From assembly GCA_035235625.1 (NCBI GenBank), contig CP141142.1, forward strand, positions 43,255,644 through 43,319,643: a stretch of 64,000 nt of DNA, read 5' to 3'. Source of the DNA: Saururus chinensis. Taxonomy: Eukaryota; Streptophyta; Magnoliopsida; Piperales; Saururaceae. The position numbers and the translations under genes are program-made. Below, in pieces: positions 1 to 11,304 of the stretch (positions are counted from its first letter, which is position 1; every line of letters starts with the position of its first letter). Under the pieces are notes generated by a model. That model was not told where the DNA came from. It saw only the letters and a list, made by a program, of their open reading frames with translations, and did no database searches.

Positions 1-206
1 ATATTATTTTAAAGAAGGCAAAATTGATTCAAGAAGGAAAGACTTGCACAAATATGTCTGGAGGGGCGTATGTAGATATGCTTGTTGTACACTCTAGAGA
101 CCTAGTTCAAGTTGTTGTCAGGGTACTTTGCTTAAGTTTTTATGATTACTCTGAGATATTGCTTGCTATTTTGTTTATTTTGATGATAAGATCTTTTATA
201 TTGCAG

Positions 207-316
207 GGAGTTCTGGTTCCAGCAGATGGCTCAATTGGTGATGAGAAAGAAGGTCTCATGGATACTTCATGGTCTGGATGTCTCTTGTATGAAGAGACAG
301 AAGATGACCCAGAAAG
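207..316 (+). pseudogene. exon-like segment, unidentified
   Basis: A 110-base open segment is preceded by a pyrimidine tract ending ttgcag and followed by a gtaata donor, so it has the form of an internal exon. It encodes an acidic peptide containing VLVPADGSIGDEKEGLMDT. I do not recognise the family and it does not match the RPN7 protein whose remains lie 1 kb downstream. It may be another captured or decayed gene piece. No start or stop is visible nearby. Confidence 0.25.
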
Positions 317-1373
317 GTAATAACCTCCTAATCTTCAGTCTATTCATAACGCTTCTCCTTGTAGTCCTTGATAATTATTTAAATAATCTCCGACTCCGAC
401 TCATCATCTGAGGTGCTTTCATTGAATATTTCCACTTAAATTTGACCTAAGGTGTTTAGCACAAAATACATTGTTTTCTCATGATGTTAATTTTTTCTCG
501 GGTTGGTCTAAACAATAGACAATGGAAGAGTGGGTTGAAACAGAGTCCAGGTCCAGGAACGGCGTCAGGAGTCCTAGACAAGGGATGGAAAGGAATGGAG
601 AAGGATATCAATTAAAATTGAGGTCGCTTATTATTAAAATAAAATTTTAAATTTGCATGCTGCTGACAGTTTGATTATGAGTTGGCATGTTGTTCCGTGT
701 TATTTTAGCAGTAATTCAATTTCCAGTGTTCAAGTTACTCAAACAGACAGAAAGGGGGAGCACATTAATAGAACTTATCTTTTCTAACGTCATTTAAGTT
801 GCATCCCAAGAGGCCAAGACATAATCACAACCCCTCGACTATTCTTTAGAAAAGTGCATAGGATGAAGGACATCGTTTCATAGCTTGATGGCTCATTTGA
901 CGTTCCATATATGGCCTCTGAAAGTATATTTTTACTCAGCGATCCATCAACCTGAGTGGTTTCTAATTAGATTCTATCACCAGGACTTGCATAACATTTT
1001 TAGTAATACAGCCACTTGTATCATGCTTGATACCATCTTCATCAAAGATAATTTTTCTTGTTTCCAACGCAGTTGATTGTAGAGCTTCCACATCTTGCAG
1101 TTTATCAGCAGCTATATCATTCGAAGTTGTTACTGTCTCATCCATGTTCCCTCCATGGCCATAACTTTCTCATGCGGTTAATTTTTTCTCATGTGGTTAA
1201 TTTGGAGAGCTCTTTTGTAATGTTTTATATAATTTTTGCAGTGAAAAGGTCTATTTACTGTTTTGCTGGTGTATTTGTTTTTGGGTCCAAAACATTGATA
1301 AGAATTCAGTTTATTTAATTGCACTCTGCATTGCATTTGTGTGTGAGGTATATTGCTAAATATATTTCTACAG

Positions 1374-2286
1374 GATTGTTGATGCTGAAGAGAACTTGGG
1401 CGGAAGTGAAGTGCGAGAAGCTCACTTGGCGAAGTCACTGTTTTATATTAGGATTAGTGACAAAGTAATAATGTGATCTAAGACCAATTTCTATTTTTCC
1501 TTGTAGACCTAAAGCTGATTTAGATTTTTGTGCACCTTTGTTAATTAGATTTTTTTTGTTCTGTAGGAGAAAGCTTTAGAACAACTAAAGGTGACAAAAA
1601 GTAAAACAGTTATCGTTGGGCAGAAGATGGATTTGGTTTTTAATATTCTTCAGCTGGGCTTTGTTTATATGGATTTTGATTTGATATACAAGAGCATTGA
1701 GAAAGCATTCAGTTGGGCATCTAGATGCTCTTTGTTGTATTTACCTAAAGTGCAATTTGTACTCTTTACAAATATATTAAAATCATAATTGTTCACATTG
1801 CAATTGGCAGCTTATTTGAGGAGGGAGGTGATTCGGAGAGGAAAAACCGTTTAAAATTTTTTGTAAATTTGAAAGATTACATGATTGCACTTTTTTTTTT
1901 TGCTGGGGTGTCTTTTGTTATTCTTTCAGCTTGGTTGACAGAGCATATCAAACTAAATCGTTATCTTCTGCATTTGGAGCGTCAGTGGACTTCATTGATA
2001 TGTAAGTCCGCTAGCCATCCCTCTCTTGTGCAAATTTTATTTATATCCTGTGGTTGATATGCATTAATGCACTTTTTAACCAAACATGTGGCAATAATGC
2101 ATTATATGCTCTATTACATTTTCCATGGAGCTATTGCAGTTTATTGCGGCAGGAAACTTCATGCAAAGATTGATCGAGTAGTTGTTGTCATTGAAACTAA
2201 CATGTCTTATGCCGAGAATGCATTGTACTAAGAAACAATTAAGCAAGGGGACTCCTTTCTAAATGGAATTCAAATATTTTCTGCAG
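1374..2286 (+). pseudogene. RPN7: 26S proteasome lid subunit RPN7 (PSMD6-like) pseudogene
   Basis: RPN7 is a PCI-domain scaffold subunit of the 19S regulatory lid. Exon-like pieces match it in order. Bases 1374-1464 encode DAEENLGGSEVREAHLAKS. Bases 1567-1706 encode VGQKMDLVFNILQLGF. Bases 1811-1860 encode LFEEGGDSERKNRLK. Bases about 1931-2002 encode LTEHIKLNRYLL joined directly to AFGASVDFID. Bases 2140-2286 resemble the C-terminal FIAAGKLHAKID...ETIKQGD region. Introns are kept, so this is not a retrocopy. It is dead: the first exons and much of the PCI core are missing, a base is lost after FIAAG (frameshift), a TAA replaces a residue after NALY, and the donor after 1706 is gone. The family assignment is secure from the residue pattern; how the fragment arose is inference. 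Confidence 0.85.
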
Positions 2287-2460
2287 GGGCTGTAAAAGGC
2301 GATATAAATCCACATAATTTTTCAATGCCAAAAGGATCATAGAAGTTTTCAGAGGCTCATGGCCTAAGTCAGTGGTGGGCTGATGATATGGAGCTCCAAC
2401 AGGCCATCGAGAACAACAAGCTGATTTACATGCATGCGGCTCAAATCCATGTATAGTCAT
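2287..2460 (+). other. unidentified coding trace downstream of RPN7 remnant
   Basis: One frame stays open after 2351 and reads EAHGLSQWWADDMELQQAI before a stop at about 2455. The composition looks protein-like, but I do not recognise it. It could be the tail of another captured gene fragment. Confidence 0.2.
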
Positions 2461-2940
2461 GCAGCAACAATGCAGAAAATGTCTCTATAATAATTGTTCT
2501 GAAGTTGCTTTTTTTCTTTTTTAACCATCTAAATGCTATGTAAATTTGGTCATGTTGCCATACAAAGTAACTTTGGCTTCCACATTTGAGGTTTTGTCTG
2601 CAAAATAACATTATGCTCGAGATATATAGATCAATGCTCAATATAGAACCTCAAGCTATTTATGCTTTTGGTTTTGAATTTGGTTGTTTTGTAAAGCCAT
2701 TTTCCACTTGCAGTAATAAGAAATTTTTGAAATCTAGTCCTATCAGGTAAATTTTGGAGTTGGGTTAGACTATACTTTAAACTTTTGTCATTGAATTTGT
2801 ATAAGCACCCAAAATATAACTTCGCTAATTATGTATTATAGGTAGTCATGCTAAAACATAATGTTTTGCAGGCCCCTCAATAAAGACACAATAGTTTATT
2901 TAAAAAATCTCAGGTACAAAGAAGTAAGGAGAAGAAAATA

Positions 2941-3470
2941 AGATCTTTAATGGGATAACATGACAGAAAAAGGCAAAAAACCTCATATGTGTACAAAAAT
3001 TTTAAACTCTAATTGAATTCTATTGTCTAAATAATCATAAAAGTGTAAGGCATTAACCACATTAACTTTTATAAAATTTTAAAAACTTAATAATGTAATT
3101 TCATGGGACAACATGATAGTGTTGTGGTAGAAAAAGATAAAAAAAACACATATAAGGACAAAAATTTTAAACTCTAATTGAATTATATTATCTAAATTAT
3201 TATAAAAGTGTAAGACATTAATGATATTAACTCTTATAAAATTTTAAAAATTTAATAATATAATTTTATGGGACAGCATGATAGTGTTGTGACAGAAAAA
3301 TGCAAAAAAAATTCGTATAAGAACAAAAAATTTAAACTCTAATTGAATTATATTGTCTAAATTATTATATAAGTGTGAGGCATTAACCACATTAACTGTT
3401 ATAGAATTTTAAAAATTTAATAATGTATTTTCATGGGACAGCATGATAGTGCTGTGGTAGAAAAAAAAAC
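2941..3470. repeat. 165-bp AT-rich tandem repeat, about 3 copies
   Basis: The marker catgatagt recurs at 3112, 3277 and 3442, exactly 165 bases apart, and a diverged earlier unit starts near 2959. Units share a poly-A stretch after tggtagaaaaa and an attgaattatattgtctaaa-like core. There is no coding potential. It may be a small satellite patch or the subterminal array of a decayed transposon. Confidence 0.75.
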
Positions 3471-3720
3471 AAAAGAAAATCATGTTATGTGAGTAAAAAA
3501 AATTATAATTCTATTCAATTGTGAATAGAGCATTGTTTGGTTATGACATTGTGTTTTTCTAGAGTGAAAAAAAGAACATTCTGTTCTTGACTTCTATTGA
3601 ACGCTTGACTGGTGAATATTTAATAAAATGAGACTATTGAAATAACAAAAATGTGTTATATTGGTACAATGTAAAAAAACTACTACTCGTATTATTACAC
3701 CAAAACTCGCTTCAAGCTAA

Positions 3721-4783
3721 TTACATTCTTGTGTTATTTCTCCTCCCCCACCATTTCTTTCTTGCCTTATCTGAGTTCGCATCCTCACTAGCTAGCTTCT
3801 GAAGAATCACCTTTGTTTCCCTCAGCCTTGAGTTGTAATCATTCTTCCAGGCATCAAACACTTGTTTTAGCCTTCGAAGCTCACGTTCAGGATTCAAGCT
3901 TGCCTCCGCCTATCCAGATTTGATCTCCACCAAGAATTTGGCATCATCACCCAAAACCTGGCTTCGATACTTGAATTCTTTTGCAAGCCGATTTCTAACA
4001 CTCAAACCAGCATTCATCTCTATGTCAATTACCTGCAACCCAGTCCTCACCCCATTAATCTCCCTCGACCTGCTGCCGCCATTGAGGTCCCATTCTAATG
4101 CATCAGAATCCTTTTCTGCCTCATCAACAGCAAGGCTCTTTTTGGCAATAAAGAGGATAGACTGCAAATATCTCATCCGCTTCTGCCATATCTCTTCCAT
4201 GGATTTCATCTTCAGTTCATACTCAGACCAACGGTTTTCATACTGTTGGAGCCTTTGGTTTAAAATGTCACACTCTTCCTCGTTCTCTCTTAAAGCAGCT
4301 TCGGCTTTGAGAACTCTTCTTTATAGCTCAGTTAGCAATGATGGCTTCACCAGAATTTGATAAGCTTCCGATCCCTGATTGCAAATTTTGGTCATTTATT
4401 ACTTATTTAAATACAGATCACTCAGAGAAGAGATATCTTCGAAAATTAATAATACCTTTGCATTTTCATGTTTCCTTGGTAAGGTTAGTAAACTGACATC
4501 ACCTAAACACCTCCAAACCAGCCAACCACGAATAGCTACAAAAACCATGCATCACAAATTTTGTCATTTTTACGTACTTGATTCTACACCTGATTGTAGT
4601 GTATGAAAGCCAATACACTGTGCCAATACATACCAGATTGAATAACTATAGAGGCATTGCGTACATTCACATAATCTTGTCTACTTTTCTTGCATTTCAT
4701 CTGTTTTTGAATAGTAACAGCAGCTCTGTGTTGTTGAATCAAAACAGCAAACTCATGTCTTGTTTTCTCACCCCGTATAACTG
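3721..4783 (-). pseudogene. class VIII myosin pseudogene (IQ exon and tail)
   Basis: Plant myosin VIII is an actin motor of plasmodesmata and the cell plate. Two segments read on the minus strand. An IQ-motif exon (about 4783-4628) contains RHEFAVLIQQHRAAVTIQKQ and NASIVIQS and ends at a gtatgt donor. The coiled coil and tail (4375-3721) contain ENEEECDILNQRLQQYENRW, MKSMEEIWQKRMRYLQSILF, FKYRSQVLGDDAKFLVEIKSG and the terminal KKWWGRRNNTRM before TAA at 3723-3721. Damage is clear: a TAA upstream of RRVLKAEAAL, a CAG-to-TAG change directly after VEIKSG, and loss of the motor head and of the exons between the IQ exon and the tail. The introns show it is a genomic copy, not a retrocopy. Confidence 0.85.
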
Positions 4784-5437
4784 CAATAAAACATATCAAG
4801 GATAAATACATACATCACAGCCTTACTCAAATTGGAACAAACACTAAAGCCCGAGATTTTTCATCCCTTTTTCTCAAAACTCATAGAAATTTTTTTTTCT
4901 TTCCATAAATCGGAGTCAAAATGATAAAATCAAAACCTGTTTATAATTTAAAACATCATACGGTTAAACATCGTACTGCCAAATCAAATATCCTCAGGCG
5001 CTACTCGAAAACACACGTACGAATAAATTTGCTATGATCATAGATTTTTAAATACAAATCACTCTCCCAGGCATCCTTGAGTACAAGTCCCATAACAGTC
5101 CACAGACTCATCCAAATGAAAGTCCAGAATAAACATCATAATGTCTCGTCTCACCCAATACAGGAGATCGTGGCACAAACAAACTCGCAGAGAGTCAAGT
5201 AGATACCTGAGTCAACGGGAATCAATCCACCGCTGAAACGAGCGTCCATCTCCAGGAGCTCTCTGCACAACCTGCAAAACCTCCCGTGCAACGGGGCTAA
5301 AAGTAGTAGGGTGAGTATTTTCATACTCAGTAGGAAAATACCCAGTAGGGGAAACACCAAACGGTGAACTCACAAGTTCATGACCACATGCGTCATGCAA
5401 CTCAAACATGAAGCAGTCAACATAACATAATCAAATC

Positions 5438-5930
5438 GTGCACATACACATACGATCATACCAAAGGCACCATCGTGCCACAAACATATCGAAGGCACCA
5501 TCGTGCCAACATCATACTGTCCAATCAACTTACACAAACACCCTTATCCAGGGTCATACAACTTACTCGTACCATCGTACGCATACTCATACAACATACG
5601 CATACTTGTACAACCTTACTCGTACAATCGTATGCTCACTCATACAGCTTACACATACATGTACGACCTTACTCGTACAATCAGACTCGTACGACCTCAC
5701 TCGCATACCGCACAAAATCATACTTACTGTCTTACTCAGAAACATATTCTCACAATCGTACCCATACTCTTACAGTTGTGCTCATACTCATACGCTTACA
5801 GTCCTGTTCATACATACTCTTACAGTCCTGCTCATACACACTCTTACAGTCCTGCTCATACACATACAGTCGTACTCACACTCATACAGTCGTACTCATA
5901 CACATAATCGTACACATATCAACGACCACT
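5438..5930. repeat. short-unit minisatellite inside F1 copy A
   Basis: Degenerate units of roughly 18-26 bases (variants of actcatacgcttacagtc and cttactcgtacaatcgtac) run through this stretch. They are open in several frames at once and give false Tyr/His/Ser-rich ORFs. The inverted counterpart is 39650-40090. Confidence 0.8.
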
Positions 5931-6151
5931 GAAGCTCATTACAACTAATAGGCTCCAGCGTCGAAAAGGAAAAGAATGCCACTGGGGCAACACCTTAACC
6001 TCCGAGGAGTGACTAGATGCCATGGACTTTTTCGAAGGTAAGGCACACCAATGCTCATGGGGCACTGGATCAAACAGGTAAGAGTAGATCCATGATACTA
6101 CTTACCTGAGCGCGCAAACATAAACACCCACACATAAGGGGTCATACAGTT

Positions 6152-6256
6152 GCCCACCATAATGGGTCTTATAGTGCCATAGAATCGCCCACCATAATGG
6201 GTCTTATAGTGCCAGAGAATCGCCCACCATAATGGGTCTTATAGTGCCAATGCCAC
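6152..6256. repeat. 35-bp tandem repeat inside F1 copy A
   Basis: Three units of gcccaccataatgggtctta plus a short tail start at 6152, 6187 and 6222, exactly 35 bases apart. The inverted F1 copy has about five units near 39240-39415, so copy number changed after the copies separated. Confidence 0.85.
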
Positions 6257-6328
6257 TCTTGGGCAGAAAACATACAGTGCCACTTGGGCAGAAACGTACA
6301 GTGCCACTCTTGGGTGAAAACATACAAC

Positions 6329-6590
6329 GCTCTCAACAGAGCATCAAACGTCTGGGCTTACACAGCACACAAACCAAATCAGAAACATACGTCGCTCTCA
6401 GCAGAGCATCAGACGTCTGGGCTTCATACAGCTCGCAGACAAAGTCAGAAACGTACATCGCTCTCAACAGAGCATCAAACGTCTGGGCTTATACAGCACG
6501 CAGACCAAATCAGAAACAACATCGCTCTCAGCAGAGCATCAGACGTCCGGTGCTCTACATAGCACACAGACAACATCCCGCAGGATAAAC
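6329..6590. repeat. 65-bp tandem repeat inside F1 copy A
   Basis: Units beginning gctctcaacagagcatc start at 6329, 6394, 6460 and 6524 (periods 64-66). Only about two units remain in the inverted copy (39070-39180). Confidence 0.8.
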
Positions 6591-7319
6591 ACCATGGCAA
6601 GACATGAGAAATGCTCGGCCGACTCATTAGCGGCCAACTCAAACACAGAACTTAATCCGTCGAACACATAGGTCTCAAACTCACAACGCTATCATTAGCT
6701 GTGCTTATAATTCAAGTTTGAATTAAATATATTATGCAATACAATTATGCCACACAAACTCACAGTCCTCGACTGATCAAACTGAAGCTGAGCCCGATCG
6801 AAACCCCAGTTCGTCAGGGCAGCAGACTTCACTTACCCGTCCACATCATGGGCAAAACTCATCATACACCAAACCCTTACAGTCTTACACTTTGCCATCC
6901 ATCTTATGGCCAAATCCTCTTACACTGACATCCTCAAATAACGCTCCTCAGAGCCAACCTATTTGTCGCCCTCTTACTTATATCTCACTTATTATACTTA
7001 CTTTTCACTTCATAATCTGTACGTTATGCTTGTACAATTATGAACACTCTTACTGTCTAACAATCACCCAACATACAATCCACCCCAAACTGATACATTC
7101 TAATCCTTGCCCGTCATACTCATATCCTCTGTCATACGCTTGCACAACCGTATCCAAATTCGGACAAAGTCTCTGCCACCTCTTACTATCCATCGCCCAT
7201 ACCTCTGCCCACATACACTAACACATAACCATATCATCGGCAAAAGTCATCATACATATGTATGTCTCACACATACATACAACATACACATACGGTCATA
7301 CATACATAACTTACAAACA

Positions 7320-7640
7320 TGCACTCTAGCCATCACTAGTACATGCATACATCAAACGTACACGCTAGTCATCTCTAGCACGTGCACACACACATTCATA
7401 CATACTTCAAACATGCACGCTAGCCATCACTAGCACATGCATACATCAAACGTACACGCTAGTCATCTCTAGCACGTGCACACACATTCATACATACTTC
7501 AAACATGCACGCTAGCCATCACTAGCACATGCATACATCAAACGTACACGCTAGTCATCTCTAGCACGTGCACACACACATTCATACATACTTCAAACAT
7601 GCACGCTAGCCATCACTAGCACATGCATAACCCATACATA
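7320..7640. repeat. 92-94-bp tandem repeat with ctag half-palindromes
   Basis: ctagccatcactagc recurs at about 7326, 7420, 7512 and 7606. Each unit also holds gctagtcatctctagc, so two imperfect palindromes alternate along the array. A related array, more variable in period, is at 38050-38320. Confidence 0.8.
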
Positions 7641-8879
7641 GCATATTGACATATTTGCTAGCCATCGCTAGCGCATATATAATCCACATCCATAAAACGT
7701 GCATACATCTCATGCATATCAATCATGTCATACAATCATGCTTACACGCACATCATGCAATCGGATCGTTACTTAACATCCAAGCATGGAATCATACAAT
7801 CCTAGCATGCTGCTACTCATTCAAGGCATGCTTCATGAAATTACGAGTTCAAAGCTCCCCTACCTCGTAATCATGACGTTCGATGGCAAGCACACGACGG
7901 TGGCGGCGTCGGCGGCGGAGTTGGCGGTCAAAACCGTTGCCTGGCTGAGAGAGTTGCTGTCCCGAGGGTTTTAGGATGCGCCGGAACTATCACGGCCAAA
8001 CAGAATGTCAGAAATCAATGCGGTAAAACCCGCGATCCACAGCGGCACACTAGGGCGGCCGGGAGAAATATCGTGCCAACATATGTGGCAGTGCGATCAG
8101 ATGTCAAGGGTGTACACTCTGAAGATCAGCCAGTGGCTAAGACGTGCACAGCCGGCCACAAGACATCGAAATCGACCGTGGACAGCACCCAACGGCGACG
8201 ATTTTGGTCAACAAAGGCCCACATACGGGCGGAGAGCGTGGGGCAACGCTCGAGAACAAAGGAGAGGTGGAGGACGGCTCTAGTGGTCAACTCCACTCGG
8301 TGGCAAAGCCAACCGATGGTTAGGCGGCACGAATGTGGCACCTAAACCCAGAAGTACACGCGTGGCCACATGCGCACGCAGCCCAAAGGGTGGGGAAGAG
8401 GGCTGAAATGAGGCGACTCAAGGCCCATAAAAGCCAACAAGGCTAAGGCCCTAGCTGTGGCCAATCTAAGCGGCGACATCGCCGATCACCACCCACAACC
8501 AATACCCATGGTGCGGGCGGCTGTGCATCTCGCACGGTAGAGAGCAAGGGGAGGGTTCAAGGTCGAGCAAAGGCCATGAGGCTGTCACTAGCCAAGGCTT
8601 GTGCAGGTGAACTCATTCACCTTCTGTCAAGGTAAGACATACAAATTCTTGCCCGAGGCCGTCCAGTACCAACGGCGTAAAATGGGCAAGAGGGGTCAAC
8701 GGCACACATGCCGGTAAGGCGGACTAGCTGCAGCTACGGGCCGCAAGGCTGAACAAGGCCCAGAGGGGTGGCCCATTGGCATCACCGAGCTGGAGCGGAG
8801 CCGAACTAAAGTCTGCTAAATCAAATCCGGTGTCCGACTGATAACGTCAGTCACAACGTCCAAAACGGACGTAGGCCAA

Positions 8880-9700
8880 AAATAGGGGACGACCGGAGAA
8901 AACCCATAAGGGCGGAGCGGCCATGGGGCCGGAGGCTGAACCGATCCGGGTGGGGCCGTCCCTGGGCCATCGCCAGGCCGGGGCGGAGCCCACGGTGGTC
9001 ACGTCACCTTCACCCGCCAACGATGGCGGTGCCAGCCCAACGGAAAATCCACCCACAGTACCGTGCAAATCGGACGGGGTGGAGCATAGGACGGCAGAGG
9101 GGATGGAACCGGGCTGGGTAGGGTGGTCCGCTACCTTCGCCGGAGCAAGGCGAGGCTGGGGGAAGGCCGAATCGGCCACGAAACACCGCCGGCAGCCACT
9201 GTTTGCCCAAACAGTCCGTCGGCGGAACAGTGCACAGAGGGGGAAAAGAGATGGGGCGGCGGTGCCGAGGCTCACTGGGCCGGGAGGAGTGGCTCCTCGC
9301 CGTCGCCGGCCCAGGGCGGAGCCGTGGCCGGCCGGTCGGGCCGAGCCGGCCCGTGGCAGCGGCGGAACGGCGATACACAGTGAGGGCGGAAAAATAGGGC
9401 AGAGAGGAAACGGAGCGGGACGGCGGAGCCGAGGCCGTCCGGGGCCGGGGGGAGTGTCCTCCCGCCATCGCCGGCCCATGGCGGAAACATGGGCAGCCGG
9501 CCGGCCCTCGCCGGCCCACGGCGGCGGCGGAACCGCACAAATCAGAAAAGGGGGCTCACCGGGGGAGGAGGCGGCGCGACCGTGGGGGCCGGGACGGCGG
9601 CTCCCCTGCCGTCGCACAGCCGGGGCGGAGCCGGTGCGGCGGTCCAGCGGCCTGCCGGCGGCCAGCGGCGGCCGGGCACAGGGATAAGGCAGAAATGGGG
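8880..9700. repeat. GC-rich block with about 165-bp repeat, F1 copy A only
   Basis: This part is very GC-rich. A unit containing cgtcgccggcccagggcgga (9301) recurs at 9466 as catcgccggcccatggcgga, with a weaker third copy near 9600. The matching interval of copy B (about 36420-37000) has unrelated, less repetitive sequence. Long open frames on both strands come from the composition and are not genes. Confidence 0.65.
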
Positions 9701-9906
9701 GGTGGCGGTACTGTTCATCCAGCCGAACCAGTGGATCGGGATCGCGATCCCGATCCCTCTTTTTTATTTTCTTTTATTTATTTTTTCCAAACATACGCTC
9801 AACGCGCGTTAACCCACTGGTTATGCGTCAAACCTCCAAAATTCGCGCCGTAAGCGCGCAGCGAGACCCGTGGCCCGCGACTAAGCCCCACACCCGACTC
9901 TACGGG

Positions 9907-9914
9907 TATAAATA
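9907..9914 (+). promoter_or_regulatory. putative LTR TATA box (F1 copy A)
   Basis: TATAAATA lies 115 bases before the right terminus and is conserved in the inverted copy (36276-36283). That position fits a U3 promoter with a short R-U5, and it is the basis for the orientation given. Confidence 0.4.
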
Positions 9915-10668
9915 CGGGGAAAAGACATAAATACACATACGCTAAAACGTCACATTTTCCTGCCGAAAAATGACCAGAAAAATGGCAAAAAAATCCCAGA
10001 AAATCGTAGAAAAATCAGGGACCTTACACATGAGAAGGAAGACTACATGAATGCAATGTGGAAATTCCATTTTTAAGCTTTCTGACATAGCAACGAGCTT
10101 GATGGCCTCTAAAACAACCCTGCGCCCTTAAAATGCCATGCAGAGTGCAGTTTCTTGTATCTTCCAGCACTCCAATCTACATGGAATAAATTAAATGAGT
10201 ACAATAGGCAGTTGGGGTTTCATTGGAGTTAGAAAAAAGAGTAAAAATTTACTGGGATTGTTAAGGTATGTAGTCCAAAGTACACTCAAGTTTCAAAGTG
10301 ATCAACTGACTGGACCGGCTCAGCTCCTCGCCAATGTGATGCGGCATGAAGCAGCAAAAGACAAACATGAAATGAGAAAAAAAAATCACTCTCACTTTAA
10401 GAGTAGAGAATAAGCCACTTCCAGCTCTTTGCCTCTCTGCTGTGACTCCCCAACCTTCTTGTCCTCTTCGTGCCCATTCTTCGTGTCCCAACTGTGTGGA
10501 CACAAGACAATGATATAAAAACCTCTTCAAAGAAAACTACAAAAGACGAAAGTGGAGGCGAACTTCCTTCCTTCCATGCCATCAATGGCAGAAGATAGAG
10601 TCCGTGTTGGGCTTTTGGTGACCATGCTGAGCTCATGAATAAGGTAGAACCCCATGTTTGCATTCTGC

Positions 10669-11075
10669 AACGTACCTAAGCATCCCCTCACCTTCTTCCA
10701 ATGCCCTCATTAGGGACAAAGGGACAAAAGCCGGCTCATTAGGGATAAATGTTGCAGCCACCATTTTTTTAAGCATAGCAAGGAACTTCTTTCACTGTCC
10801 ACTTTCTGAGAAACCAGAAATAATAGCACTCCTTATAGCTGCATTCCGCTCAGGCATCTCATCAAATAGCTTCTATGCATTCTCCACATCTCTAGCTGTT
10901 GCATAATCACCAATCATGGCATTCCAGGAGACTTCATTCTTGTACAACATTCAATAAATAAAACTACAAGGAAAACGTAAATCACCACAAGTCTCATACC
11001 TACTAACCATTGAATAGACCATATCAGCTATCTCAAAGAACTCATTCTATGAATCTTGTATCATGCTAATCAAAT
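10669..11075 (-). pseudogene. PPR protein pseudogene fragment
   Basis: The minus strand reads NEVSWNAMIGDYATARDVENA, then after a stop KLFDEMPERN, then SAIISGFSESG and, after another stop, LAMLKKMVAATFIPNEPAFV. These are the VSWNAMI and LFDEMPERN signatures of PLS-class pentatricopeptide repeat proteins, which act in organelle RNA editing and processing. In-frame stops after VENA and SGQ make it non-functional. The upstream part (to about 11075) is weaker. Confidence 0.75.
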
Positions 11076-11304
11076 TTGTTCACAGCATAAACGTTGGTAT
11101 ATAACCCAAGCTCAATCACATGATACAAGAGACTAAACTTCCATAAGAACACAACATACATGATACATGCAAAATGGAGAAAAAAAACCGTCAGTCACCC
11201 GTAAGATTTGAACCCAACCCCTAAGGCTGACCACATCTAATTATGCCATTGCTTGCATCAATACTGAATTTTGACTAAATAAAAATCACAAATTGAACAC
11301 TAAC

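Larger units (their letters stand above)
4843..10028 (+). mobile_element. F1 copy A: 5.2-kb solo-LTR-like element
   Basis: This segment is the inverted homologue of 36163-40999, matching end to end. The right end reads cagggaccttaca. The left end (gcccgagattttt at 4849) matches the other copy but its first bases have drifted from the expected TGTAAC. No reverse transcriptase, integrase, gag, primer-binding site or polypurine tract is seen, so it behaves as a lone LTR of an LTR retrotransposon. The plus orientation is inferred from a TATAAATA box 115 bases before the right end, which would leave a short R-U5. The flanks (caaac and catga) do not form a 5-bp duplication. The interior is built from several minisatellites and GC-rich blocks listed separately. 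Confidence 0.75.

Noticed and set aside
963-1145. 60-codon minus ORF containing ETRKIIFDEDGIKHDTSGCI
   Set aside because: The composition is reasonable but there are no splice signals, no family match and no neighbours on that strand; too short to support.
4843-4843. Target duplication for F1 copy A
   Set aside because: caaac on the left and catga on the right do not match, so no duplication is claimed.
5438-5932. Overlapping Tyr/His/Thr-rich ORFs of 134-164 codons
   Set aside because: They translate a short-unit minisatellite in three frames; the counterpart at 39628-40454 does the same. No start context or family match.
7320-7640. CRISPR-like regular repeats
   Set aside because: It is a head-to-tail minisatellite without unique spacers, in a plant LTR.
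8847-9687. Long open frames of about 250 codons on both strands
   Set aside because: They lie in an extremely GC-rich repeated block, are open in many frames at once, and have Pro/Arg/Gly-rich composition with no domain. The inverted F1 copy lacks the block.
11190-11260. tRNA-like stretch (acccgtaagatttgaaccca in reverse)
   Set aside because: It resembles a T-arm only; no matching A-box or acceptor stem was found.
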